This document shows positions 50,191 to 58,895 of a stretch of DNA of 64,000 bases, piece after piece. The notes under the pieces are model-generated. The model ran no database searches. It saw nothing but the letters and a program-made list of their open reading frames with translations, and had not been told where the DNA came from. The stretch lies in assembly GCF_012163155.1 (NCBI RefSeq), contig NZ_JAAVUN010000008.1, forward strand, positions 1-64,000. The letters run 5' to 3'. The stretch is from Kocuria subflava (GTDB lineage: Bacteria; Actinomycetota; Actinomycetes; Actinomycetales; Micrococcaceae). The translations under genes and the position numbers were made by a program. Position 1 is the stretch's first letter. Each line of letters begins with the position of its first letter.

Positions 50191-52939
50191 CCTGTGCTCC
50201 CCTCCACAGATCCACCAGCTCGTTACGGCGGGACATGTTCAGTTTGCGCAGGACCTGGAGCATGTGTCCTTCCACGGTGCGGCGAGAGAGCCCCACCTGT
50301 TCGGCAATGGACTGGTTGGTCAGACCCGCTGCTGCAAGATCAGCGATCTCACGCTCGCGTGAGGTCAGCACGGCGGCCATGCTCACCGCACGGGCATCCA
50401 TCTCCCCGGTGCCCACCTCCACCACTTCGTCGTCGGGAAACGGCACCACCGGGCCCGTCCCGGAGGTGTGTCCACGAACTGCTATCAGGCGCTCCAGGTA
50501 ACCGGCCAGACTCAGATCCCCCATGGCGGCAGCGCTGCGCAGAGCAGCCCGAAGATCGGTGATCTTCTGCCCGTCCAGGGCAACGGCCAACAGCCGCAGA
50601 CTCTCCGCCCAAGCGCCCTGGCAGCGCTGAGCGGTGACTGTCAACTCACGCACCGCGAACTCGGATCCAGCCCGTGCCAGTGCTTGCAGGAACACCAGGG
50701 CCAGCCCGTGGCAACCGCGAACCATGGTGTCATCCGCCCAGCTGCGCCACCTCTGGACTCCGGCTGCCACGTCTCCCAACAGGAATTCAGTCAACCCGCG
50801 GAAGTACTCGCCGGTGGCACGGTAGAGATAAGACTCCTGGGCGTGATCGGTGTGATCCATCCGCAGCAGCTCCTTGGCATCAGTGTGCCGACCCACCCAT
50901 GCGAAGGCCGCTGCGGTGAGGCTGACCACCAGGTGCGGCACGGGAAAGGCCACCGCGTCAGCCGTTGCCTTCAACGCGGCCTCCAGGTACCCCACCGACT
51001 TGTGCGGGCGGCCCGTGAGCAACAACAAGGCACCTTTGAGGACGTTGTGCTGCACCCAGGCAGGAGTGTCCGGCAATCCGCCGTCCTGGCCCTGGACCTG
51101 CTCCAACAGCTCAGACCACTGTCCGCCGAAAATGGCGGCGATCATGGCCGCATCCTCCGTGTGCTGCTGGGCCAGGCGTGCATTGCGCGCCGCCAGGTCC
51201 ACACGGACTGCGTGCGTCAGGATGGCCTGCCCATCAGTGGGCCGGCCACACACTGCGTTGGCTTTTGCCGTCAGACCCACCATCAAAGCTCGAGTTGTGC
51301 GTTCCACGCTGCGGGCTGCGGAGGCGCGCGCCAGGGAATCCAACAGGGTTTTGTAGTCACCGCGGAAGTTTTCCAGAATCCACCGGGCGGACAGGGCCGC
51401 TTCCTCCAGTGCGGCGTTCTGCGCCAGCTCATGGGGTGAATGCTCCGCTGCGGCGGTGCTGCTCATCAGTGCCCGGTGATGCCCCTGTGCCATGGCCAGC
51501 AGGGTCTCGAACTCCCCGGTTGCTCGCCGTTGCTGCGTGCTCATGGCGGCCAGCACGTACAGGGCCTCGACTTCACGGATCTGGAGCGGGTGCTGGGGAT
51601 CCGGCGTGGCATCCAGCAACGGCCTGGCCAGTTCGGTGGCGGCGTCAATCTGCCCCACGCCTGCGAGTGCCAAGGTGTGCAGCCCCCGCAACGGGGCAGC
51701 GTGGCCTGGATCCAGAGTTCGGATCAAGGCTTGCACCGTGTTGTAGTCGGCACTCACGGCAGCCGATTCCGCCAGATGCGTGATTCTCACCGGGTCCAGC
51801 GGCAGCCCCAGGGCATGGCGCCACAGTTCCAGGTCCGCACGAGCCCCCGCCACCACGCGTGCATCCGTGCTGTACCCGGCAACGACGTCGTAGAGCTCCC
51901 GGTCCCGCTGCTCGGAGATCAGTCCGGGGACCAATCCGGCGATCCAGGTGTTGGTCAGCACCACACCGCGGGAAGGGCCCCGGCCCTGCAGGCGCAGCAC
52001 ACCGGTGTCCATCAAGGCATCCAGGTTCTGGGCACCGAACAGGTCGATCAAGACGGAGGCGGGGAACTGACGCAGGCGGGAGAGCACTTGAACAATGCTC
52101 ACCTGATCGGGATCCAGGCGGGTGGTGGACAGTGCCTGGCACAGCAGCTGTTCACCGTTGTGGACACCGGGATCCGGCAGGTTGTTGCCCACGTTGCTCT
52201 GGGGCAACATGTGCCCCAGAGCCGTCACGGCGTGCCCCACCACGCCCTGGGACCTGCGCAAGATGGGGACAGCTTCTGTGATTTCCGGTTCACGGCCCAG
52301 GGCTGCTCGCAGCAACTCGGTCACATCGGGCAAGGACAGATCCGGGATTCTGTGATCGGAGATCACGCCGTCTCGCCACAGCTGACTCATGGCACGGCCC
52401 GTCAAACGGATCGAGGTGGCCGCCAACAGCAAGGAAATCTCCTGATTACGCGTCAGCTGCGCCAACACATGGCGGTGGGACTCCTGAAGGAGGTGGACGT
52501 CATCCACCACCACCAACACCGGTGCGTCCTGAGCGTTGTGGTGCAGCCAGGTACGTGCCCGTTGGAAAGCGCGAACCACGGTGTGCTCAGCACCGTGGCC
52601 GTCAGGTGCCGCACGGGTGTCGGATCGCCCGGGTTCTGCGATTTCGGACGGGCCTGAGCTGCTTGCGAGCAGTCCCACGATCTCCTGTGGCAGGCCGGCA
52701 GCCGGATCAGCTGGTGATCGACCACCTGGCGGTGCGAGTGTCCACCACCGAATGATGTGTGCCGTGCCCTCCAACCGGGCGCACAGCTGATCCAGCAGCA
52801 CGGTTTTGCCCACACCCTGTGAGCCCGTGAGCACCATGCTGGGCCCGTGGGCGTCCCACTCCCACGAGCTGGCCAGTGCTCGCAGAAAAGCCGCCCTGCT
52901 GGGCAGTTTGACGGTCAGGACGCCATCAGCGGGATTCAT
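50183..52939 (-). CDS. Large LuxR-family regulator (LAL type), copy 2
   Basis: A 918-residue paralogue of the downstream regulator. ATG 52939 overlaps the sufU stop (ATGA) and is preferred over an extension to 53002. It has an intact Walker A GSQGVGKT (39-46), a Walker B-like VLVVVDDVHLLQ, a long alpha-solenoid-like middle and a C-terminal LuxR domain (LTSREREIADLAAAGLTNQSIAEQVGLSRRTVEGHMLQVLRKL). LAL proteins couple ligand or energy sensing to transcription activation. The inducer is unknown. Coupling to Fe-S cluster genes is unusual. Confidence 0.87.
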   Translation of the reverse strand: MNPADGVLTVKLPSRAAFLRALASSWEWDAHGPSMVLTGSQGVGKTVLLDQLCARLEGTAHIIRWWTLAPPGGRSPADPAAGLPQEIVGLLASSSGPSEIAEPGRSDTRAAPDGHGAEHTVVRAFQRARTWLHHNAQDAPVLVVVDDVHLLQESHRHVLAQLTRNQEISLLLAATSIRLTGRAMSQLWRDGVISDHRIPDLSLPDVTELLRAALGREPEITEAVPILRRSQGVVGHAVTALGHMLPQSNVGNNLPDPGVHNGEQLLCQALSTTRLDPDQVSIVQVLSRLRQFPASVLIDLFGAQNLDALMDTGVLRLQGRGPSRGVVLTNTWIAGLVPGLISEQRDRELYDVVAGYSTDARVVAGARADLELWRHALGLPLDPVRITHLAESAAVSADYNTVQALIRTLDPGHAAPLRGLHTLALAGVGQIDAATELARPLLDATPDPQHPLQIREVEALYVLAAMSTQQRRATGEFETLLAMAQGHHRALMSSTAAAEHSPHELAQNAALEEAALSARWILENFRGDYKTLLDSLARASAARSVERTTRALMVGLTAKANAVCGRPTDGQAILTHAVRVDLAARNARLAQQHTEDAAMIAAIFGGQWSELLEQVQGQDGGLPDTPAWVQHNVLKGALLLLTGRPHKSVGYLEAALKATADAVAFPVPHLVVSLTAAAFAWVGRHTDAKELLRMDHTDHAQESYLYRATGEYFRGLTEFLLGDVAAGVQRWRSWADDTMVRGCHGLALVFLQALARAGSEFAVRELTVTAQRCQGAWAESLRLLAVALDGQKITDLRAALRSAAAMGDLSLAGYLERLIAVRGHTSGTGPVVPFPDDEVVEVGTGEMDARAVSMAAVLTSREREIADLAAAGLTNQSIAEQVGLSRRTVEGHMLQVLRKLNMSRRNELVDLWRGAQGD

Positions 52940-53409
52940 TCCCGCTCCACGCCGGCTTGCATCAGGGCAGCCTCCGTGGCCACCCAGGCCAGCGCTGCGC
53001 ATTTGACCCGTGCCACGAACTTGGCCACGCCGGCAAAGGCCACACCATCGCCCAACAGTTCCTCGTCCGGCTCCGCGGTCCCCCGGGAACGCAGCATCTC
53101 CCGGAAACCGTCAATCTGGCGGCGCAGGGTGTGGACATCGGTCTGTGGAGCCATCTCCGCCAGGACGGATGCTGCCGCCATGGAAATGGAACAGCCGTCC
53201 CCCTGCCAGGTCAAAGACGTCACGGTGTCACCGTCCAACCCCACCCGAACCAGGATCTGGTCCCCGCAGGTGGGGTTGAACTCGTGATGGGTGCCGGCGG
53301 CCGATTCACCGGGCAGCAGGGTGGCATCGGCTCCGGCCAACCCCTCCCCGATTCTCCGCTTGGAATGATCCAGAATCACGTCCTGGTACATCTGGTCCAA
53401 AGCACTCAT
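52936..53409 (-). CDS. sufU: SufU-type Fe-S assembly protein
   Basis: A 157-residue Zn-dependent sulfurtransferase that accepts persulfide sulfur from SufS for Fe-S cluster assembly. Zn ligands are conserved: Cys48 and Asp50 in NPTCGD, Cys73 in GCSIS, Cys137 in VKCA. The insertion of about 18-20 residues between the second and third Cys (about 92-120) distinguishes SufU from IscU. It follows sufS by about 60 bases and overlaps the next regulator gene by four bases. No sufBCD genes are present in the window. Confidence 0.93.
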   Translation of the reverse strand: MSALDQMYQDVILDHSKRRIGEGLAGADATLLPGESAAGTHHEFNPTCGDQILVRVGLDGDTVTSLTWQGDGCSISMAAASVLAEMAPQTDVHTLRRQIDGFREMLRSRGTAEPDEELLGDGVAFAGVAKFVARVKCAALAWVATEAALMQAGVERE

Positions 53410-53471
53410 GGTGTGGGTGACTCCTCGTCAGTGGTCAAGTCGGAACAAGCGGGGGTAGAGCCGAGGCTGGT

Positions 53472-54797
53472 TCAGTCCTCCAGGCGGAAATACCGCCGCA
53501 CCCCGGCCAGCTCGTTCAGTAAGCGGTCGACGTCATCGGTGGTGTTGTAGAGGTAGGTGCTGGCTCGGGTGGTGGCCGTGACCCCCAGGCGCCGGTGCAG
53601 GGGCTGGGCGCAGTGGTGACCCACGCGCACCGCCACACCGGCCACGTCAAGCAACTGACCGACGTCGTGGGCATGGACACCCTCCACCACCACGGAAGCC
53701 AGGCCCACCCGGTCCACTCCGGGTTGCGGACCGATCAGGCGGATCCCGGGAAGCTGCGCGACTCCGGCCGCCAGACGTTGACCCAGCTCGGACTCCCACG
53801 TGGCCACGTTCTCCATGCCCACAGCGTCCAGGAACCGCACCGCCTCCGCCAGGGCAACGGCCTGGGAGATGCGCTGGGTGCCGGCTTCAAATCGTGTGGG
53901 GGCGGGCAGGTATTCGCTGCGTTCCATGGTCACGGAGGTGATCATGGAACCGCCGGTCAGGAACGTGGGCAGGACATCCAACAGCTCGGCACGCCCGTAC
54001 AGGGCACCAATACCAGTGGGACCCAGCATCTTGTGACCGGAGAACGCCGCAAAATCCACACCCAGCTCATGGAAATTCACCGGCAGGTGCGGCACCGATT
54101 GGCAGGCGTCCAGCACTGTGAAGGCCCCGACCTTGCGGGCGGCATCCACCAGCGCGGCGACGTCGTTGACTGCACCGGTCACGTTGGAGACGTGGGTGAA
54201 GGACACCACGCGGGTTTGCTCGGTGATCACAGAATCCACGGCGGGCAGATCCAGGACACCGTGGTCGTCAACCGGGATCCAGCGCAGCTCGGCCCCGGTT
54301 CGGGCGCACAACTCCTGCCAGGGCACCAGATTGGCGTGGTGTTCGGATTCCGTGACCACAATCTGGTCTCCGGGCCCCAGACGGAACTGCTGGGAGGCCT
54401 CTCCCGCACCGTTGCTACCCGCTGAGGCGTTGGAGAAGGCGTAGGTGATCAGGTTGATCGCCTCGGTGGCGTTGGAGGTCCACACGATCTCCCGGGGACC
54501 CGCTCCCACAAAGTTCGCCACGGTCTCGCGTGCCTGCTCAAAAGCGTCAGTGGCCTCCACAGCTACCGTGTGTGCCCCGCGGTGAACGGCGGAATAGGAG
54601 GAGCGGAGGAAGTCGAACTCGGCATCCAGCACGGACTGCGGGCGTTGGGAGGTGGCACCGGAGTCCAGGTACACCAGCGGTTGATCCATCACGGAACGTT
54701 GCAGGAGGGGGAACTGTGCTGCCAGCTCCCGTGCGCGCTCGTTGTTCAGCGCACCCGGTACGGGGGTGGTCAAAGCTGGGCTGGTGCCGGTGGGCAC
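53472..54797 (-). CDS. sufS: Cysteine desulfurase SufS (group II)
   Basis: A 441-residue PLP enzyme that removes sulfur from cysteine as a persulfide. GTG 54797 with AGGAGG 7 bases upstream is preferred over ATG 54842. The PLP Lys256 lies in SGHKMLGPTG, the persulfide Cys396 in RVGHHCAQPLH, and ESEHHANLVPW and TNATEAINLI are typical of this class. It heads the operon with sufU and two LuxR regulators. The start region contains an additional AAAGGAGG farther upstream that could serve a short overlapping leader ORF. Confidence 0.94.
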   Translation of the reverse strand: MPTGTSPALTTPVPGALNNERARELAAQFPLLQRSVMDQPLVYLDSGATSQRPQSVLDAEFDFLRSSYSAVHRGAHTVAVEATDAFEQARETVANFVGAGPREIVWTSNATEAINLITYAFSNASAGSNGAGEASQQFRLGPGDQIVVTESEHHANLVPWQELCARTGAELRWIPVDDHGVLDLPAVDSVITEQTRVVSFTHVSNVTGAVNDVAALVDAARKVGAFTVLDACQSVPHLPVNFHELGVDFAAFSGHKMLGPTGIGALYGRAELLDVLPTFLTGGSMITSVTMERSEYLPAPTRFEAGTQRISQAVALAEAVRFLDAVGMENVATWESELGQRLAAGVAQLPGIRLIGPQPGVDRVGLASVVVEGVHAHDVGQLLDVAGVAVRVGHHCAQPLHRRLGVTATTRASTYLYNTTDDVDRLLNELAGVRRYFRLED

Positions 54798-55008
54798 GGG
54801 GAACCTCCTGAGGCTGCTGTGGCTCGGGCTGACGCGGATCATGCGCGGGTGGGCGCTCGTCCACGGCCACCTTCACCGTATCGAGCCTCCTTTACTCAAC
54901 GTTAGACCAGCTCAACACTTGAGTAACGTTTTGTCCTCCCCAACTGACGACGACGCCGGGACGTGTCCCGCCTCAACGCATGGTGTCAGGGGCTGCGATC
55001 TCCCACCC
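54798..55008 (-). promoter_or_regulatory. sufS promoter region with inverted repeats
   Basis: TTACTCAA (54892-54899) and TTGAGTAA (54919-54926) form a perfect 8-bp inverted repeat with a 19-base spacer. Overlapping it, AACGTTA (54898-54904) and TAACGTT (54924-54930) form a second one. The AT-rich patch in a GC-rich background and its position suggest an operator for an Fe-S or stress regulator; no consensus was confirmed. Confidence 0.5.
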
Positions 55009-55599
55009 TCAACGGGCGTGGACCGCGTTCTGTGCGGCCGTCAGGCCGTGGTCGATGATCTGCTCGACGGCATCCGCGGAGCGCTCCAGCAGCAGCGGCA
55101 GATCAGCCTGTTCCGTACTGGTGAAGGGCTTGAGCACAAAGTCAGCGGTGTCCATGCGTCCCGGGGGCCGTCCCACCCCCACCCGCACGCGCAGGTAGTC
55201 CTTGCTCCCGCAAGCCTTGGAGATGTCCCGCAGTCCGTTGTGGCCACCTTCGCCTCCGCCGCGTTTGAGCTTGATGGCGTCGAAGTCGATGTCCACCTCG
55301 TCATGGACCACCACCAGGTTCTCCAGGGTTGCGCCAAAGAACTTCAGCACGGAGGCCACGGGCCCACCGCTGAGGTTCATGTAACTCATGGGCTTGACCA
55401 GAACCAGTCGGGGACCGCCCGGGCGCAAACGCGTTTCCACCATCTGTGTGCGGGTCTGCTTGTGCACCGTGAACTTCTGGCCCGTTCGTGCCGCCAGGTC
55501 GTCCAGGACCATCTGACCCACGTTGTGGCGAGTGCGTTCATACTGCGGGCCGGGGTTGCCCAGTCCCACCACTATCCATCGTTCAGTCACGGACACCAT
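55009..55599 (-). CDS. pth: Peptidyl-tRNA hydrolase
   Basis: A 196-residue enzyme recycling peptidyl-tRNA. The active-site His25 lies in ERTRHNVGQ, after VVGLGNPGPQY. KPMSYMNLSGGPV and VHDEVDIDFDAIKLKRGGGEGGHNGLRDI complete the tRNA-binding and catalytic groove. ATG 55599 is used; GTG 55590 would give a better-spaced GGAG. It lies downstream of rplY in the conserved rplY-pth arrangement, separated from it by a strong hairpin. Confidence 0.95.
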   Translation of the reverse strand: MVSVTERWIVVGLGNPGPQYERTRHNVGQMVLDDLAARTGQKFTVHKQTRTQMVETRLRPGGPRLVLVKPMSYMNLSGGPVASVLKFFGATLENLVVVHDEVDIDFDAIKLKRGGGEGGHNGLRDISKACGSKDYLRVRVGVGRPPGRMDTADFVLKPFTSTEQADLPLLLERSADAVEQIIDHGLTAAQNAVHAR

Positions 55600-55642
55600 T
55601 CTCCATGTTCACGCTGATCTCTGCGCCGGACGGTCCAAGAAC

Positions 55643-55680
55643 CGGACGGCACCCGGGGGATCTCCCCCGGGTGCCGTCCG
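55643..55680 (-). terminator. Strong hairpin between rplY and pth
   Basis: A perfect 17-bp stem (55643-55659 with 55664-55680, arm CGGACGGCACCCGGGGG) and a 4-nt loop. It lies 36 bases past the rplY stop and upstream of pth, so it likely terminates or attenuates read-through from rplY. Confidence 0.85.
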
Positions 55681-55716
55681 TGGCAAGATGACGGTCAGGC
55701 CGCCATCTGCAAAGAA

Positions 55717-56358
55717 TCACTCGTCGTCCGAGGACTCCTCGGAAGCCTCGGCCTCAGCGGCCTCGCCCTCTTCACCTTCGGCTTCTTCGCCCTCGGCCTC
55801 GGGCTCTTCGCCCAGGTCCTGCTCGATGGGCTCGGCCACGTTGACCACCAGCATCTCTGCATCGGTGACCAGCTCGACGCCGGAAGGCAGGTTGATGTCG
55901 GAGGCGTAGAGGTGCTGCTCGGGTTCGCGACCCTCCACGGAGAGCTCGAACTGCTCGGGGACCTTGAGGGCATCCACCAGGACGGTCACGGTGGACTCTT
56001 CCTGGTTGTACATGGTGCCGGGAGCCACCTCGCCGGTGACAACCAGGGGCACGTCCACCTCAACCTTTTCGCCGCGCTTGACGGTCAGGAGGTCGATGTG
56101 GAGGATCTCCGGGCGGATCGGGTGACGCTGGATGTCCTTGAGCATGCACAGGTGCTCACCGTCGGCCAGGACCTCAATCACGGCGTTGGCGTTACGGGCA
56201 ACCAACATCATCTCGTGGCCCGGCAGGGACACGTGGATGGGATCGTGGCCGTGACCGTAGATCACGGCGGGGATCTGGTCGTTGGCGCGGATGCGGCGGG
56301 CGTAGCCCTTGCCGAAATCGGTGCGGACTTCACCGGGAATGCGAATGACGTCAACCAT
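55717..56358 (-). CDS. rplY: 50S ribosomal protein L25/general stress protein Ctc
   Basis: A 213-residue L25 of the long (TL5/Ctc) type that binds 5S rRNA. ATG 56358 with GAGGAG 10 bases upstream is preferred over 56376. The N-terminal RNA-binding barrel (VDVIRIPGEVRTDFGKGYARRIRANDQIPAVIYGHGHDPIHVSLPG) is followed by the Ctc C-terminal domain and a Glu/Ala-rich acidic tail of about 35 residues. It belongs to the conserved glmU-prs-rplY-pth block. Confidence 0.95.
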   Translation of the reverse strand: MVDVIRIPGEVRTDFGKGYARRIRANDQIPAVIYGHGHDPIHVSLPGHEMMLVARNANAVIEVLADGEHLCMLKDIQRHPIRPEILHIDLLTVKRGEKVEVDVPLVVTGEVAPGTMYNQEESTVTVLVDALKVPEQFELSVEGREPEQHLYASDINLPSGVELVTDAEMLVVNVAEPIEQDLGEEPEAEGEEAEGEEGEAAEAEASEESSDDE

Positions 56359-57014
56359 GCTGGTTCGACTCCTCACGGGTTGTGCTGGGTACCTGATGGA
56401 TCAGGCATGTTCTTCACGTACGTTGCGCCGGCCACAGGCGACCGGCTCATCATCGTTCAGATGATTCCGACGTCACAGCCCACGCGGGCCTGTTCCTGAC
56501 GGAATCCTCAGCAGATTCGAACCAGCCTCGTCGATCACGGGACGCTGATGCACACGCACCTGCGATCCCCTCGCCTCGGCAACCGGGAAATACTAGCACG
56601 CAGGGCGTGAAGTGCCCCTGACATGCTGTGATTCACACCACCATCCCAAGAATTAGATGATTTGGACACATCTGGGGACGCCTGAAAGCGAACCCACCTC
56701 TTAGGATGGAGACGTCTGAAAGCACCTCAACGTGGTGACGAGTGATGGGGATCTCCGCGGCACGTCCAGAGGCTGGATGACCAACAGAAGTCGTCGTCTG
56801 CAACAAGGTCGGTCCTCGCGGTGACACGTGGGAACCGTCGTCGTTCTTGGGGAACGGCAGCTGATTGACCACGGTGCACTGCCGCGCTCCATGGGCTGAA
56901 TCTGGGGAGGGGCACCCGCCCCGCGGTCGCAGGTGTTCGCCGTCGTCGCTTCTGGTGTGCGCTGAAATCCAGCGCCAACGTTCTGTGGTTCTTCTTGAGG
57001 GGGAGGAAGAAGTG
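56359..57014. promoter_or_regulatory. Long divergent region rplY / sugar-phosphate transferase
   Basis: 656 bases without a convincing gene. On the minus strand TGCTAGTAT (extended -10; TAGTAT at 56590-56595) is a likely rplY promoter with a leader of about 230 nt, which contains the small palindrome CCTGATGGATCAGG (56392-56405). On the plus side, GACGCCTGAAAGC (56677-56689) and GACGTCTGAAAGC (56711-56723) are direct repeats 34 bases apart, and TGGGGACGCC (56673-56682) matches other EPS leaders. TTGAGGGGGA (56995-57004) includes the Shine-Dalgarno of the next gene. Confidence 0.5.
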
Positions 57015-58784
57015 ATGGCCAGTGTCACCGACTCATCGGTGGACGGCATGAGTCCGCACCATGATGCTCATGCCGGCAAGCGCAACGGTCCCGGTGGCGA
57101 TCGCAGCCACGCCCGCGGCCCGGCGCCGGCGCAGCTACCCATCAACGGGGACGGCTCACCGGTACAGCCCAGCACCGGCCCCGTGGAGGTGATTCGCCGC
57201 TCCACGGACGGTCAGGCACCCACCCGCTCCGGGTCAACCTCCACCTCGGCCTCCGGCACCGCCATGAGCACAGAGCGCATCCCGGGGAAAACCCCCGCCG
57301 TGCGCCCTGCGGCCGGTGGCGGAAGCGATGACTGGCGCTCCCGGTACGTGTGGTCCATGCGGATCACTGACGCCGTGGCCATTGCGGCCACCGTTCTCAT
57401 GGCACAACTGGGCCGATTCGGCGCGGACGGCATCCGCGGCGGAAGCGATCTGGTCTGGGGTGGCGTGTACGTCAGCTACTGGTTCGTGGGCATCTTGTTG
57501 GCTGTCCTGTGGTGGACCTGGTTGGAACTGCGCGGAACGCGCGCGGTCCGGCTGATCGGCTACGGCATGGAAGAGTCCCGGGAGGTCTCCTCTGCGGTGT
57601 TGATCTTCTTCAGCGCAGTGGCCATCTTCTCCTTTGCCCTGTCCCTGCCGTTTGCCCGCGGGTACGTGCTCATCGCCTTGCCCGCAGGCCTGGTGCTGCT
57701 CATCCTGGGGCGCTGGTGCCTGCGGACCTACTTGCTCCACGGGCGGCGCCGCCGGCGCTCCGGAATGTCACGCACCATGGTGGTGGGGCGCCAACGCGGC
57801 GCGCTGGAAACCGTGCAGTCCCTCCAAGACCACGTCGAGGCCGGCCTGGCACCGGTGGTGGCCTACTACCCCGTCGGCAAGCAGCCCATCCCGGAAAAGT
57901 TGGCCACCGTGGACGTGCGCAACGCACTGTCCCAGGGAGAACGCCCCACCGTGGCCGGAATCCTGGAGGCGGCTCACCGCAACCGCGTCCAGGCGCTGGT
58001 GCTGACCAACAACTCTCCACTGAGCTCGGCGGAGATTCGCCACCTCAGCTGGTACCTGGCGGATGCGCGCATTCGTCTGATCCTCAACACCGGCCTGACC
58101 GATGTGGCAGGTCCGCGCATCCACACCCAGCAGCTGGCCGGGCTGCCCCTGATCCATGTGTCCACTCCGCGGATGTCCTGGTCCCGGCGCCTGCTCAAGC
58201 GCGGCATGGACGTGGCGGGTGCGCTGGCAGCTCTGCTGATCCTCTCCCCGGTCATGCTGGTGGTGGCGGCCATGGTCAAGGCCCATGACCGTGGCCCGGT
58301 GTTCTTCGGCCAGGAACGTGTGGGCCTGGACGGTAGCCGGTTCAAGATGCTGAAGTTCCGCTCCATGTACACGGATGCCGAGGAACGCAAAGCCGCTCTT
58401 CTGGCCGCCAACGAATCCCAAGGGGATGTCCTGTTCAAGATGAAGGACGATCCCCGTGTGACCAAGCCTGGCAAGGTGCTGCGCCGTTACAGCCTGGATG
58501 AGCTGCCGCAGTTCGTGAACGTGCTCAAGGGAGAGATGTCCCTGGTGGGTCCCCGTCCGCCGCTTGAATCCGAGGTGGACAAGTACGAGGACTACGTTCA
58601 CCGCCGCCTTCGTGTGAAGCCGGGCATCACCGGGCTGTGGCAGGTTTCCGGCCGCTCGGATCTGGACTGGGACCAGTCCGTCCGCCTGGACCTCTACTAC
58701 GTGGAGAACTGGTCCGTTCTGGAGGACGTGCTGATCCTGCTGCGCACCGTCAAGGCGGTCTTTGCACCGTCCGGCGCCTACTGA
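57015..58784 (+). CDS. EPS-initiating polyprenyl-phosphate sugar phosphotransferase
   Basis: A 589-residue WbaP/CpsE-like protein from ATG 57015 with GGAGG 8 bases upstream. A low-complexity N-tail precedes 4-5 membrane helices, a Rossmann-like CoA-binding domain (RTMVVGRQRGALETVQSL) and the C-terminal catalytic domain: KRGMDVAGALAALL, FKMLKFRSMYTDAEE, RRYSLDELPQFVNVLKGEMSLVGPRP and KPGITGLWQVSGRSD. It would transfer a sugar-1-phosphate (often Gal or Glc) to undecaprenyl phosphate, the first step of EPS repeat synthesis. It is about 12 kb from the other EPS genes in this window. Confidence 0.92.
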   Translation: MASVTDSSVDGMSPHHDAHAGKRNGPGGDRSHARGPAPAQLPINGDGSPVQPSTGPVEVIRRSTDGQAPTRSGSTSTSASGTAMSTERIPGKTPAVRPAAGGGSDDWRSRYVWSMRITDAVAIAATVLMAQLGRFGADGIRGGSDLVWGGVYVSYWFVGILLAVLWWTWLELRGTRAVRLIGYGMEESREVSSAVLIFFSAVAIFSFALSLPFARGYVLIALPAGLVLLILGRWCLRTYLLHGRRRRRSGMSRTMVVGRQRGALETVQSLQDHVEAGLAPVVAYYPVGKQPIPEKLATVDVRNALSQGERPTVAGILEAAHRNRVQALVLTNNSPLSSAEIRHLSWYLADARIRLILNTGLTDVAGPRIHTQQLAGLPLIHVSTPRMSWSRRLLKRGMDVAGALAALLILSPVMLVVAAMVKAHDRGPVFFGQERVGLDGSRFKMLKFRSMYTDAEERKAALLAANESQGDVLFKMKDDPRVTKPGKVLRRYSLDELPQFVNVLKGEMSLVGPRPPLESEVDKYEDYVHRRLRVKPGITGLWQVSGRSDLDWDQSVRLDLYYVENWSVLEDVLILLRTVKAVFAPSGAY

Positions 58785-58799
58785 CCAGCCATGACCTTG

Positions 58800-58895
58800 G
58801 CTCTATAACAAAACGGTCACGTTATACTCTCTTCGGTTCGGCCTGCGCTTCCCCTCCCCCATGGGCCGGATGTCCCCCCGACGATAGGCAACAGC
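58800..58895 (+). promoter_or_regulatory. Promoter of the GH25-SLH gene
   Basis: TATACT at 58823-58828 is a strong -10 candidate, overlapping AACGGTCACGTT (58812-58823), a palindromic AACG-N4-CGTT site that could bind an envelope-stress or cell-division regulator. The leader is about 65 nt. Confidence 0.5.

Noticed and set aside
54547-54876. Frame starting at GTG 54876 behind AAAGGAGG, overlapping sufS
   Set aside because: It runs out of frame into sufS, has Pro/Arg-rich low-complexity sequence and no recognisable domain; at most a leader peptide.
56505-56540. GGTTCGAATC on the minus strand, resembling a tRNA T-loop
   Set aside because: The flanking bases do not form the 5-bp T-stem, and no anticodon or acceptor stem could be folded around it.
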